A DNA stretch of 64,000 nucleotides, taken from NCBI RefSeq assembly GCF_024748695.1, contig NZ_CP087176.1, positions 1,667,501 to 1,731,500 of the forward strand, given 5' to 3'. The stretch comes from Pseudomonas sp. B21-040. Its GTDB lineage: Bacteria; Pseudomonadota; Gammaproteobacteria; Pseudomonadales; Pseudomonadaceae. This document shows, piece after piece, positions 28,305 through 35,424 of this stretch. Within the stretch, counting starts at the first letter, position 1; each line of letters opens with the position of its first letter. The notes under the pieces were generated by a model. The model was not told the DNA's origin. It saw only the letters and a program-made list of their open reading frames with translations, and ran no database searches. Made by a program: the position numbers and the translations under genes.

Positions 28305-28570
28305 GCGTTCGTGAGTCTTTCATTGCCAAGGCGCAACACTGCGCCACCTTGTTCCGTCTGGGGAGTGACGTCGAAGCCGGAATAGAGATGACCGACCTGG
28401 TCGGTGAGGTCCACCCGGCATTCGATTCGGCGTCGCAGCAAGCGCAGCAGCAGTGGGTATCTCTGCTCGGCCAGCTGTCTGCGTGTCAGGAAGCGCAGAA
28501 CTGGCTCGCGCTGGCCGATTATCTGGAATACGAACTGGTCGAGTTGTTGACCGAAAGCCTGTCCATTTAA
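28301..28570 (+). CDS. Small conserved-looking protein of unknown function
   Basis: This 89-aa acidic protein starts at an ATG that overlaps the stop of the Maf-like gene (ATGA), so translation is probably coupled. It is Gln/Leu-rich and predicted to be mostly helical (SQQAQQQWVSLLGQLSACQEAQNWLALADYLEYELVELL). No signal peptide or membrane segment is visible. Its position suggests a helper of the Maf-like enzyme or a flagellin-handling protein, but I do not recognise the family and assign no function. Confidence 0.7.
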   Translation: MSVRESFIAKAQHCATLFRLGSDVEAGIEMTDLVGEVHPAFDSASQQAQQQWVSLLGQLSACQEAQNWLALADYLEYELVELLTESLSI

Positions 28571-28654
28571 GCAATTTTCTCTTCTTTCGGTGCCGGCGAA
28601 CGCTCGCCAATCTGTCGCCGACGTTTCCCTGGCGTCATTTTTTCGCAATCAAAT

Positions 28655-28690
28655 CGTTGCCAACCCCTTGATTTGTGGGGGGTGGCAACG
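28655..28690. promoter_or_regulatory. Inverted repeat upstream of the fliC promoter
   Basis: CGTTGCCAACCCC at 28655-28667 is mirrored by GGGGTGGCAACG at 28679-28690, with one extra base in the left arm. The dyad ends 27 bp before the -35 element of the fliC promoter. It could be an operator or a hairpin ending the upstream operon; no T tract follows directly. Confidence 0.55.
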
Positions 28691-28717
28691 TGATGGCAAA
28701 TATTTTTGAAAATCCCC

Positions 28718-28744
28718 TAAAGCAAGTTGCATTGGCGACGATAA
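28718..28744 (+). promoter_or_regulatory. Sigma-28 (FliA) promoter of fliC
   Basis: TAAA at 28718-28721, a 15-bp spacer and GACGATAA at 28737-28744 match the FliA consensus TAAA-N15-GCCGATAA with one mismatch. It lies 80 bp before the fliC start. This agrees with the known FliA dependence of Pseudomonas fliC. Confidence 0.88.
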
Positions 28745-28824
28745 CTATTACGAAGGTTCTCTAGGCCATACCCGGCGGTTGCCAGGGCCGGAAGCCGCAG
28801 TACCCAACCAACGAGGAATTCGTC

Positions 28825-29676
28825 ATGGCTTTAACTGTAAACACCAACACCACGTCGTTGAACGTTCAGAAAAACCTGAACCGCGCTTCCGATGCCCTGT
28901 CGACTTCGATGTCCCGCCTGTCTTCCGGCCTGAAAATCAACAGCGCTAAAGACGACGCCGCCGGCCTGCAGATCGCTACCCGTATGACCTCGCAAATCCG
29001 CGGTCAGAACATGGCGATCAAAAACGCCAACGACGGTATCTCGATCGCTCAGACCGCTGAAGGCGCGATGCAGGAATCGACCAACATTCTGCAGCGTATG
29101 CGTGAACTGGCTGTTCAGGCACGAAACGACTCGAACGGTACTGCTGACCGCACCGCTCTGAACAAAGAGTTCATGGCTCTGTCGGACGAAGTGACTCGTA
29201 TCGCCCAGTCGACCAACCTGAACGGCAAAAACCTGATCGACGGCACCGCCGGCACCATGACCTTCCAGGTTGGTTCCAACAGCGGTACTGCTAACCAGAT
29301 CACTCTGACTCTGGCCAGCGGCTTCGACGCAACAACTCTGTCCGTTAACTCGGCTGCCCTGCAGATCACTGGTAACAGCTCGGCTACTGCTCAGGCTTCG
29401 TTCACCGCTGCTGTGACCAAGATCGACGCTGCTCTGGCAACAATCAACGCCAGCCGTGCTGACCTGGGTGCTGCACAAAACCGTCTGACCAGCACCATCT
29501 CCAACCTGCAGAACATCAACGAAAACGCCGAAGCTGCTCGTGGTCGCGTACAAGACACCGACTTCGCTTCTGAAACTGCACAGCTGACCAAGCAACAAAC
29601 TCTGCAACAAGCTTCCACCGCAGTTCTGGCTCAGGCCAACCAACTGCCATCCGCTGTACTGAAACTGCTTCAGTAA
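28825..29676 (+). CDS. fliC: Flagellin FliC
   Basis: FliC polymerises into the filament. The 283-aa protein has conserved D0/D1 helices at both ends (MALTVNTNTTSLNVQKNLNR; C-terminal LAQANQLPSAVLKLLQ) and only a short central region, so the outer domains are small. The flg22-type region is at residues 30-51 (KINSAKDDAAGLQIA present). The Ser/Thr-rich centre, about 130-205, is where flagellin glycosylation would be expected. The ATG at 28825 follows GAGGAA. Codon use is strongly biased (GCT, CTG, AAC), as for a highly expressed gene. Confidence 0.98.
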   Translation: MALTVNTNTTSLNVQKNLNRASDALSTSMSRLSSGLKINSAKDDAAGLQIATRMTSQIRGQNMAIKNANDGISIAQTAEGAMQESTNILQRMRELAVQARNDSNGTADRTALNKEFMALSDEVTRIAQSTNLNGKNLIDGTAGTMTFQVGSNSGTANQITLTLASGFDATTLSVNSAALQITGNSSATAQASFTAAVTKIDAALATINASRADLGAAQNRLTSTISNLQNINENAEAARGRVQDTDFASETAQLTKQQTLQQASTAVLAQANQLPSAVLKLLQ

Positions 29677-29693
29677 TAGCTGATTGAGTTTTG

Positions 29694-29731
29694 GCGAGGG
29701 GTGCGCGCTGTTGGCGCCCTCTCGCTTTTTC
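29694..29731 (+). terminator. Terminator after fliC
   Basis: GCGAGGGGTGCGC pairs imperfectly with GCGCCCTCTCGC around a short loop, followed by TTTTTC. It lies 18 bp after the fliC stop and probably limits read-through into flaG, so fliC is mostly transcribed alone. Confidence 0.75.
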
Positions 29732-29750
29732 ACTTTTAGAGGTGATGGAC

Positions 29751-30116
29751 ATGGATATGAGCGTGAAGCTGAACTTGTCTTATCCGGCGGCCAAGCAGGC
29801 GACGACCGTTGCCGATAAGCCTGCGGAAAAGCCTCGAGCGGAGCCCGCGAAAGTGGTCGACGTCAAGGGCGCGCGCCAGACTGCCCAGACTGAACAGGAC
29901 AAGCTGAAGATGGCTGTCCAGGAAATTGAAAAGTTCGTTCAGTCGGTCAAGCGTAACCTGGAATTCTCGATTGATGAGCCTTCCGGGCAAGTGGTTGTGA
30001 AAGTCATTGCCAGTGAGTCGGGTGAGGTGGTTCGCCAGATCCCCAACGAAGAAGTCCTGAAGCTGGCCAATAGTTTGAATGATGCAAGCAGCTTGTTGTT
30101 CAGCGCTAAAGCCTGA
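29751..30116 (+). CDS. flaG: FlaG family protein
   Basis: This 121-aa protein has a charged, disordered N-terminal part and the conserved FlaG C-terminal block (QVVVKVIASESGEVVRQIPNEEVLKLA). FlaG proteins affect filament length in Pseudomonas and relatives; the mechanism is not established. Several ATGs lie in frame at the start (29745, 29751, 29757). The one at 29751 has the best distance from AGAGG at 29738-29742. It sits between the fliC terminator and the fliD promoter. Confidence 0.9.
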   Translation: MDMSVKLNLSYPAAKQATTVADKPAEKPRAEPAKVVDVKGARQTAQTEQDKLKMAVQEIEKFVQSVKRNLEFSIDEPSGQVVVKVIASESGEVVRQIPNEEVLKLANSLNDASSLLFSAKA

Positions 30117-30120
30117 CAGC

Positions 30121-30136
30121 TGGCACGAATTTTGTT
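30121..30136 (+). promoter_or_regulatory. Candidate sigma-54 promoter of fliD
   Basis: TGGCACGAATTTTGTT has a perfect -24 half (TGGCACG) and a -12 half TTGT instead of TTGC. It ends 62 bp before the fliD ATG. RpoN/FleQ control of fliD is established in P. aeruginosa, which supports the call. Confidence 0.65.
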
Positions 30137-30198
30137 GCTATGTTCTTTTGGGCGTTGTAGTGGTCAAAAGACCGGCGACACACTGAAGGGAGTTCCAC

Positions 30199-31605
30199 AT
30201 GGCAAGTCCAATTTTACCGGGCACGGGTTTAGGTTCAGGTATTGATACCGGTGCTATCGTCAAGGCCTTGGTGAACGCTGACAAAGCGGCCAAGCAAGGT
30301 CAGATCGACCGTGGGACCACTACCAATACCGCGAGCATCTCTGGGATCGGTACCCTGAAGTCGCTTCTGGCCACGTTCCAGAAAGCGCTCGCCGATCTGG
30401 GCAGCACGACAACCCCTCAGTTCACGGGGTATGCGGCCACGTCGTCCGACGCCAAGGTGCTGACCGCCACGTCCAGTAACACGGCTGTTGCCGGCAACTA
30501 CGTCGTCAACGTCACCAGTCTTGCCACTGCGTCCAAAGTAGCCTCTGCGGCATTTGCCGGCGGTGCGACCAGTGCGATCACTCCGGGCACGCTGACCATT
30601 ACTCAGAACGGCACCAGCTACCCTGTTACCGTCGGTGCGGGCGCCACGCTGCAATCGGTGCGTGACTCGATCAACAGCCAGTACCAGGCCAGTGGTCTGA
30701 GCGCCAACATCGTGACCGACAGTTTCGGTTCCCGCCTGGTGTTGGGCTCTACCACGACCGGTGCAGGTTCTGATATCTCTGCCAGCGGCATTGCGGAACT
30801 GGCAATCAACGGGTCGCTCCCAATGGGCGCCACCCCGACGGCGACGTCTTCGGGTGCCATTAGTGCCCTTGCCAAGGATGCGGTGTTCTCGGTCGACGGT
30901 CTGGCAATGACCAGCAAGTCCAATACCATCGACAAGACGATCTCTGGTCTGAGTCTGAACCTGGTCGCCGTAGGTACATCGACTGTAACCGTCGCTTCCA
31001 ACAACGATGGTCTGAAAGCGTCGATCCAGAAGTTTGTCGACGCCTACAACGCAGTCGCCAACGCTGTGACCTCGCTGACCAAGCCGTCCCTGGACGACGA
31101 TGGCAAGCCAACCGTACCGGCTGCGCTGACCGGTGACCCGATGCCTCGTGCCCTGTTGGCGGCCATTCGTGGCCCATTGTCCCAGACCGGTGCCGGCGAC
31201 AAGCTGACTGTTCTGTCGCAGCTGGGGATCAACACCGACCAGAAAACCGGTGCGTTGACCTTTGATGGCACCAAGTTCACCGCTGCCATGAACGACAAGA
31301 AGCTTGGTGGCGAGGTTCAGACCCTGTTTACCGGTACTAACGGTCTGCTTGAGCGCATGAACAATGTGATCAAGCCCTACACCGATACCGGTGGCATTAT
31401 CGACACACGCACCGCCAACCTGAATAAAACCAAAACCAAGCTGACCGCCGATCAGGCTGATTTGGATCGTCGAGTCGAAACGCTGACCGCTCTATTGACT
31501 AAAAAGTACAACGACATGGATTCCCTCGTTGGTAAATTGAAGGCGACAGCCAGCAATATCACCAGCATGTTCGATGCCATGGCTGCTCAGCAGAAGAACT
31601 CGTAA
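30199..31605 (+). CDS. fliD: Flagellar filament cap protein FliD (HAP2)
   Basis: FliD forms the pentameric or hexameric cap that guides flagellin folding at the filament tip. The 468-aa protein starts MASPILPGTGLGSGIDTGAIVKALVNADKAA, the FliD_N signature. It has the Ala/Ser/Thr-rich D2-D3 part and ends with the FliD_C coiled coil (RVETLTALLTKKYNDMDSLVGKLKATASNITSMFDAM). The ATG at 30199 follows AAGGGAG. A clear terminator follows 13 bp after the stop. Confidence 0.97.
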   Translation: MASPILPGTGLGSGIDTGAIVKALVNADKAAKQGQIDRGTTTNTASISGIGTLKSLLATFQKALADLGSTTTPQFTGYAATSSDAKVLTATSSNTAVAGNYVVNVTSLATASKVASAAFAGGATSAITPGTLTITQNGTSYPVTVGAGATLQSVRDSINSQYQASGLSANIVTDSFGSRLVLGSTTTGAGSDISASGIAELAINGSLPMGATPTATSSGAISALAKDAVFSVDGLAMTSKSNTIDKTISGLSLNLVAVGTSTVTVASNNDGLKASIQKFVDAYNAVANAVTSLTKPSLDDDGKPTVPAALTGDPMPRALLAAIRGPLSQTGAGDKLTVLSQLGINTDQKTGALTFDGTKFTAAMNDKKLGGEVQTLFTGTNGLLERMNNVIKPYTDTGGIIDTRTANLNKTKTKLTADQADLDRRVETLTALLTKKYNDMDSLVGKLKATASNITSMFDAMAAQQKNS

Positions 31606-31618
31606 CACCCAAAACGCC

Positions 31619-31656
31619 AAAAGCCCGGCAGCGTTTTCAAGCGCTCCGGGCTTTTT
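31619..31656 (+). terminator. Rho-independent terminator after fliD
   Basis: AAAAGCCCGG at 31619-31628 pairs perfectly with CCGGGCTTTT at 31646-31655, leaving a 17-base loop that can form a further short stem, and one more T follows. It separates fliD from fliS. Confidence 0.88.
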
Positions 31657-31667
31657 GCATTTGAATC

Positions 31668-31694
31668 TAAAGTTTTTTGACGCGTCGTCGATAC
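31668..31694 (+). promoter_or_regulatory. Candidate sigma-28 promoter of fliS
   Basis: TAAA at 31668-31671, a 15-bp spacer and GTCGATAC at 31687-31694 match the FliA consensus at the -35, the spacing and six of eight -10 bases. It lies directly after the fliD terminator and 38 bp before the fliS ATG, so fliST may have their own late promoter. Confidence 0.65.
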
Positions 31695-31732
31695 ACTGGT
31701 TAGACGAACACAGAATTTTGATGAGGTACAAC

Positions 31733-32128
31733 ATGAATCCAATGTTAGCCCTTCGCCAGTACCAGAAGATTGGCGCTCAAGCGCAAACTTCCGAAGCCAG
31801 TCCTCATCGACTGGTGCAGATGCTGATGGAAGGTGGCCTGGATCGTATTGCCCAGGCCAAAGGCGCGATGGAGCGTAAAGACATTCCGAACAAAGGCATT
31901 CTGATCGGCAAGGCCATCGGCATCATCGGTGGTTTGCGTGAAGGCCTGGACCTCGAAAACTCCATCGAAACGGTCGGTGAACTGGATAATCTATACACCT
32001 ACATGATGAAGCGTCTGGCAGAAGCCAATATTAAGACTGATCCGAAGATTCTCGACGAAGTCTCTGATTTGCTTCGTACTGTCAAAGACGGTTGGGATGG
32101 TATCGCCGCACCTGTTCCGCAGTTTTAA
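31733..32128 (+). CDS. fliS: Flagellar export chaperone FliS
   Basis: FliS binds the C-terminus of flagellin in the cytoplasm and keeps it from polymerising before export. The 131-aa helical protein has the family text MLALRQYQKIGAQAQTSEASPHRLVQMLMEGG and the central LIGKAIGIIGGLREGLDLE. The ATG at 31733 is preceded by ATGAGG. The FliT-like gene follows 10 bp later. Confidence 0.96.
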   Translation: MNPMLALRQYQKIGAQAQTSEASPHRLVQMLMEGGLDRIAQAKGAMERKDIPNKGILIGKAIGIIGGLREGLDLENSIETVGELDNLYTYMMKRLAEANIKTDPKILDEVSDLLRTVKDGWDGIAAPVPQF

Positions 32129-32138
32129 GGGGGTCACC

Positions 32139-32435
32139 ATGAGTCTTGTATTGCAGCGAATCGAACACACCCGCGAAGCCCTGGTCGGTGCATTGGCCGA
32201 GCGTAATTGGGAGGCCATCGGTGAGTTGGACCTGGCGTGCCGGTCCTGCATGGAAGACGTCTTGAGTGAAGCTTCGGTGGACGAGGCCGCGTTGCGCGAC
32301 AATCTTGAGGAGTTGCTTGGGGTGTACAAGCAGCTTCTTGAGGCGGCGACGGGGGAGAGGCAAGCGATAGTCGACGAGATGTCGCAGATCCATCAAGCAC
32401 AGAACGCGGCAAAGGTTTACCATCTGTTCGGTTAA
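32139..32435 (+). CDS. fliT: FliT-like flagellar chaperone
   Basis: This 98-aa, mainly helical protein lies in the fliT position after fliS. It has the size and the short helical, acidic character of the FliD chaperone FliT (LVGALAERNWEAIGELDLACRSC; LEELLGVYKQLLEAATGERQAI). Sequence conservation in this family is weak, so the call rests largely on size and gene order. The ATG at 32139 follows a strong AAGGGGG. Confidence 0.78.
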   Translation: MSLVLQRIEHTREALVGALAERNWEAIGELDLACRSCMEDVLSEASVDEAALRDNLEELLGVYKQLLEAATGERQAIVDEMSQIHQAQNAAKVYHLFG

Positions 32436-32522
32436 TTAATCCTCAGTTAATCCAATGATAGTGCGCCATAAATTTGACTGTGCACGGTTTTTTGACTTAA
32501 CTAGTGGCTGGTTCCAGATTTC

Positions 32523-32557
32523 AGACGTTTACAGGCAGAATGTGTCTGCAAGCGTCT
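32523..32557 (+). promoter_or_regulatory. Dyad/hairpin in the fleQ upstream region
   Basis: AGACGTTTACAGGCA (32523-32537) mirrors TGTCTGCAAGCGTCT (32543-32557) with 12 of 15 positions matching. Two of the three differences would still pair as G-U in RNA. A second short dyad (TGCCC/GGGCA, 32562-32581) follows. The 174-bp gap before fleQ shows no sigma-54 or sigma-28 element, which fits the known sigma-70 control of fleQ. Confidence 0.5.
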
Positions 32558-32609
32558 AGCTTGCCCCATCATTTTTGGGCATTGAGTTGACTAGGGAAGT
32601 TGCTATTGC

Positions 32610-34085
32610 ATGTGGCGTGAAACCAAAATTCTGCTGATTGATGACGATAGCGTCCGTCGCCGCGACCTGGCGGTGATTTTAAATTTTCTTGGCGAAGAAA
32701 ATTTACCCTGTGGTAGCCATGACTGGCAGCAGGCTGTCGGCTCTTTGTCATCAAGTCGTGAAGTGATCTGTGTCCTCATCGGGACGGTCAATGCTCCTGG
32801 CGCACTTACGGGCTTGTTAAAGACACTCGCAACCTGGGATGAGTTCCTTCCGGTTTTGTTAATGGGCGATAATTCTTCCGTTGACCTGCCAGAAGACCAG
32901 CGTCGCCGGGTACTTTCGACCCTCGAAATGCCACCCAGCTACAGCAAATTGCTCGATTCGCTGCACCGTGCCCAGGTCTATCGCGAGATGTACGACCAGG
33001 CTCGCGAGCGCGGTCGTCACCGTGAACCCAATCTGTTCCGCAGCCTTGTCGGCACCAGCCGGGCGATTCAACACGTCCGTCAGATGATGCAGCAAGTGGC
33101 CGACACCGACGCCAGCGTGCTGATCCTCGGTGAGTCCGGCACTGGCAAGGAAGTGGTTGCGCGCAACTTGCATTACCACTCCAAGCGCCGTGATGCGCCA
33201 TTCGTTCCAGTCAACTGTGGGGCGATCCCGGCCGAGTTGCTGGAAAGCGAATTGTTCGGTCATGAGAAAGGTGCCTTCACCGGGGCGATCACCAGCCGTG
33301 CCGGGCGTTTCGAACTGGCCAATGGCGGTACGCTGTTCCTCGATGAAATCGGCGACATGCCGCTGCCGATGCAGGTCAAGCTGTTGCGCGTGCTGCAGGA
33401 ACGCACTTTCGAGCGCGTGGGCAGCAACAAGACCCAGAGCGTCGACGTGCGCATCATTGCCGCGACCCACAAGAATCTCGAAAGCATGATCGAGATCGGC
33501 ACGTTCCGCGAAGACTTGTACTACCGCCTGAATGTGTTCCCGATCGAAATGGCGCCGCTGCGCGAACGCGTCGAAGACATTCCGTTGCTGATGAACGAGT
33601 TGATCTCGCGCATGGAGCACGAGAAGCGCGGTTCGATCCGTTTCAACTCCGCCGCGATCATGTCGCTGTGCCGTCACGGTTGGCCGGGCAACGTCCGCGA
33701 GCTCGCCAACCTGGTGGAGCGTATGGCGATCATGCACCCGTACGGGGTAATCGGCGTCGTCGAGTTGCCGAAGAAATTCCGCTACGTCGATGACGAAGAC
33801 GAGCAGCTGGTCGACAGCTTGCGCAGCGAGCTTGAAGAGCGGGTGGCCATCAATGGTCATACCCCGGACTTCACCGCCAATGCCATGCTGCCGCCGGAAG
33901 GCCTGGACCTGAAGGACTACCTCGGTGGTCTGGAGCAGGGCCTGATTCAGCAGGCGCTGGATGATGCCAATGGCATCGTTGCACGCGCGGCTGAACGCCT
34001 GCGTATTCGTCGCACCACGCTGGTGGAAAAGATGCGCAAGTACGGCATGAGTCGTCGTGACGGTGATGAACAGGCGGATGATTGA
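32610..34085 (+). CDS. fleQ: Flagellar master regulator FleQ
   Basis: FleQ is the sigma-54 activator at the top of the Pseudomonas flagellar cascade and also a c-di-GMP-responsive regulator of exopolysaccharide genes. The 491-aa product begins [29 protein letters not shown], a receiver-like domain that lacks a standard phospho-acceptor context. The AAA+ domain has Walker A GESGTGKE at 174-181 and the sigma-54 contact loop GAFTGA at 221-226. The C-terminal Fis-type helix-turn-helix is [25 protein letters not shown]. The ATG at 32610 gives the conserved N-terminus. Confidence 0.98.
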   Translation: MWRETKILLIDDDSVRRRDLAVILNFLGEENLPCGSHDWQQAVGSLSSSREVICVLIGTVNAPGALTGLLKTLATWDEFLPVLLMGDNSSVDLPEDQRRRVLSTLEMPPSYSKLLDSLHRAQVYREMYDQARERGRHREPNLFRSLVGTSRAIQHVRQMMQQVADTDASVLILGESGTGKEVVARNLHYHSKRRDAPFVPVNCGAIPAELLESELFGHEKGAFTGAITSRAGRFELANGGTLFLDEIGDMPLPMQVKLLRVLQERTFERVGSNKTQSVDVRIIAATHKNLESMIEIGTFREDLYYRLNVFPIEMAPLRERVEDIPLLMNELISRMEHEKRGSIRFNSAAIMSLCRHGWPGNVRELANLVERMAIMHPYGVIGVVELPKKFRYVDDEDEQLVDSLRSELEERVAINGHTPDFTANAMLPPEGLDLKDYLGGLEQGLIQQALDDANGIVARAAERLRIRRTTLVEKMRKYGMSRRDGDEQADD

Positions 34086-34126
34086 CGCCTGTTTTTCAAG
34101 TCCTTCATATTTGGGCGGTTTTTTTT

Positions 34127-34142
34127 AGGCACGGGTATTGCT
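34127..34142 (+). promoter_or_regulatory. Sigma-54 promoter of fleSR
   Basis: AGGCACGGGTATTGCT matches GGCAC-N5-TTGCT at all key positions. It lies 53 bp before the fleS start. fleSR is a known FleQ/RpoN target in P. aeruginosa. Confidence 0.85.
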
Positions 34143-34195
34143 AAGTCCCTCGCAACGTTCCGTTTAACTGACGGTCAGCCAAGCGAGAGAGCACG

Positions 34196-35419
34196 ATGCC
34201 CCAAGCCGCCCAGATGTCTCCTGTCCCTGACACCTCGGGGCAACTGTCGTCCGTAGAGCAGGCAAACCGGCCAGGCCTTGAGCAGGCCTTTGCACTGTTC
34301 AGTCAGATGTCGAGCCAATTGACCGATTCCTACAGCATGCTTGAAGCTCGGGTCACTGAGCTCAAGGGCGAGCTGGCCGTGGTCAGTGCCCAGCGCATGC
34401 AAGAGCTGGCGGAAAAAGAACGCCTGGCTAATCGTCTGCAAAACCTCCTCGATCTATTGCCCGGCGGCGTCATCGTTATCGATGCCCAAGGCATCGTGCG
34501 CGAAGCCAACCCGGCGGCTTGCGAATTGCTTGGGTTGCCTCTGGAAGGAGAGCTGTGGCGCCATGTCATCGCCCGTTGCTTCGCGCCTCGCGAAGACGAC
34601 GGTCACGAAGTTTCGCTAAAGGACGGTCGCCGTCTGTCGATCGCCACTCGCTCGCTTGATGCTGAGCCGGGGCAGTTGGTGTTGCTCAACGACCTGACTG
34701 AAACCCGCCACCTGCAAGATCAACTGGCCCGTCATGAGCGATTGTCTTCCCTGGGTCGAATGGTTGCCTCGCTGGCTCATCAAATTCGTACGCCGTTGTC
34801 GGCCGCTCTGCTTTACGCCAGTCACTTGACTGAGCAGGAACTCCCCGTCGCAACGCAGCAACGTTTTGCCGGTCGCCTGAAAGAGCGCTTGCATGAGTTG
34901 GAGCATCAGGTTCGCGACATGCTGGTGTTCGCGCGTGGGGAGTTACCGTTGACCGATCGCCTCACGCCCGGGCAGCTGATGCGGTCGCTGCAAGCGGCGG
35001 CATTGACCCAGGTTCAGGATTTGCCGGTGCGTTGGCAGTGCGACAGTCACGCCGGAGAGTTGCTGTGCAATCGCGACACGCTGATTGGGGCGATCCTCAA
35101 TCTGATCGAGAATGCGATTCAGGCGAGTGCCGGCGATGTCCGTTTGAAGGTTCACTTTTATACCCGTGAAAACAACCTGCGCGTGTGCGTCAGCGACAGT
35201 GGCAGTGGCATCGACAGCAAAGTGCTGGCGCGTCTGGGGGAGCCGTTCTTTACCACCAAGACCACCGGAACCGGCCTGGGCCTGACCGTGGTCAAGGCGG
35301 TAGCGCGTGCGCATCAGGGAGAATTGCAGCTGCACTCGCGGCCCGGGCGCGGTACGTGTGCGCAAGTGATCCTGCCGCTGTTTTCGGGTGAAAAGCGCAA
35401 TGCTCAGGGAGCGAAGTGA
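34196..35419 (+). CDS. fleS: Sensor histidine kinase FleS
   Basis: FleS is the cytoplasmic kinase that phosphorylates FleR to switch on basal-body and hook genes. The 407-aa protein lacks membrane segments. It has a PAS domain at about residues 85-160 (LLPGGVIVIDAQGIVREANPAACELLGLP), an H-box (SLGRMVASLAHQIRTPLSAAL) and an HATPase domain (N-box LIENAIQAS; G-boxes DSGSGID and GTGLGLTVVKAVA). The ATG at 34196 is 53 bp past the sigma-54 element. The fleR reading frame starts at or just after its stop. Confidence 0.97.
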   Translation: MPQAAQMSPVPDTSGQLSSVEQANRPGLEQAFALFSQMSSQLTDSYSMLEARVTELKGELAVVSAQRMQELAEKERLANRLQNLLDLLPGGVIVIDAQGIVREANPAACELLGLPLEGELWRHVIARCFAPREDDGHEVSLKDGRRLSIATRSLDAEPGQLVLLNDLTETRHLQDQLARHERLSSLGRMVASLAHQIRTPLSAALLYASHLTEQELPVATQQRFAGRLKERLHELEHQVRDMLVFARGELPLTDRLTPGQLMRSLQAAALTQVQDLPVRWQCDSHAGELLCNRDTLIGAILNLIENAIQASAGDVRLKVHFYTRENNLRVCVSDSGSGIDSKVLARLGEPFFTTKTTGTGLGLTVVKAVARAHQGELQLHSRPGRGTCAQVILPLFSGEKRNAQGAK

Positions 35420-35424
35420 AGGGC

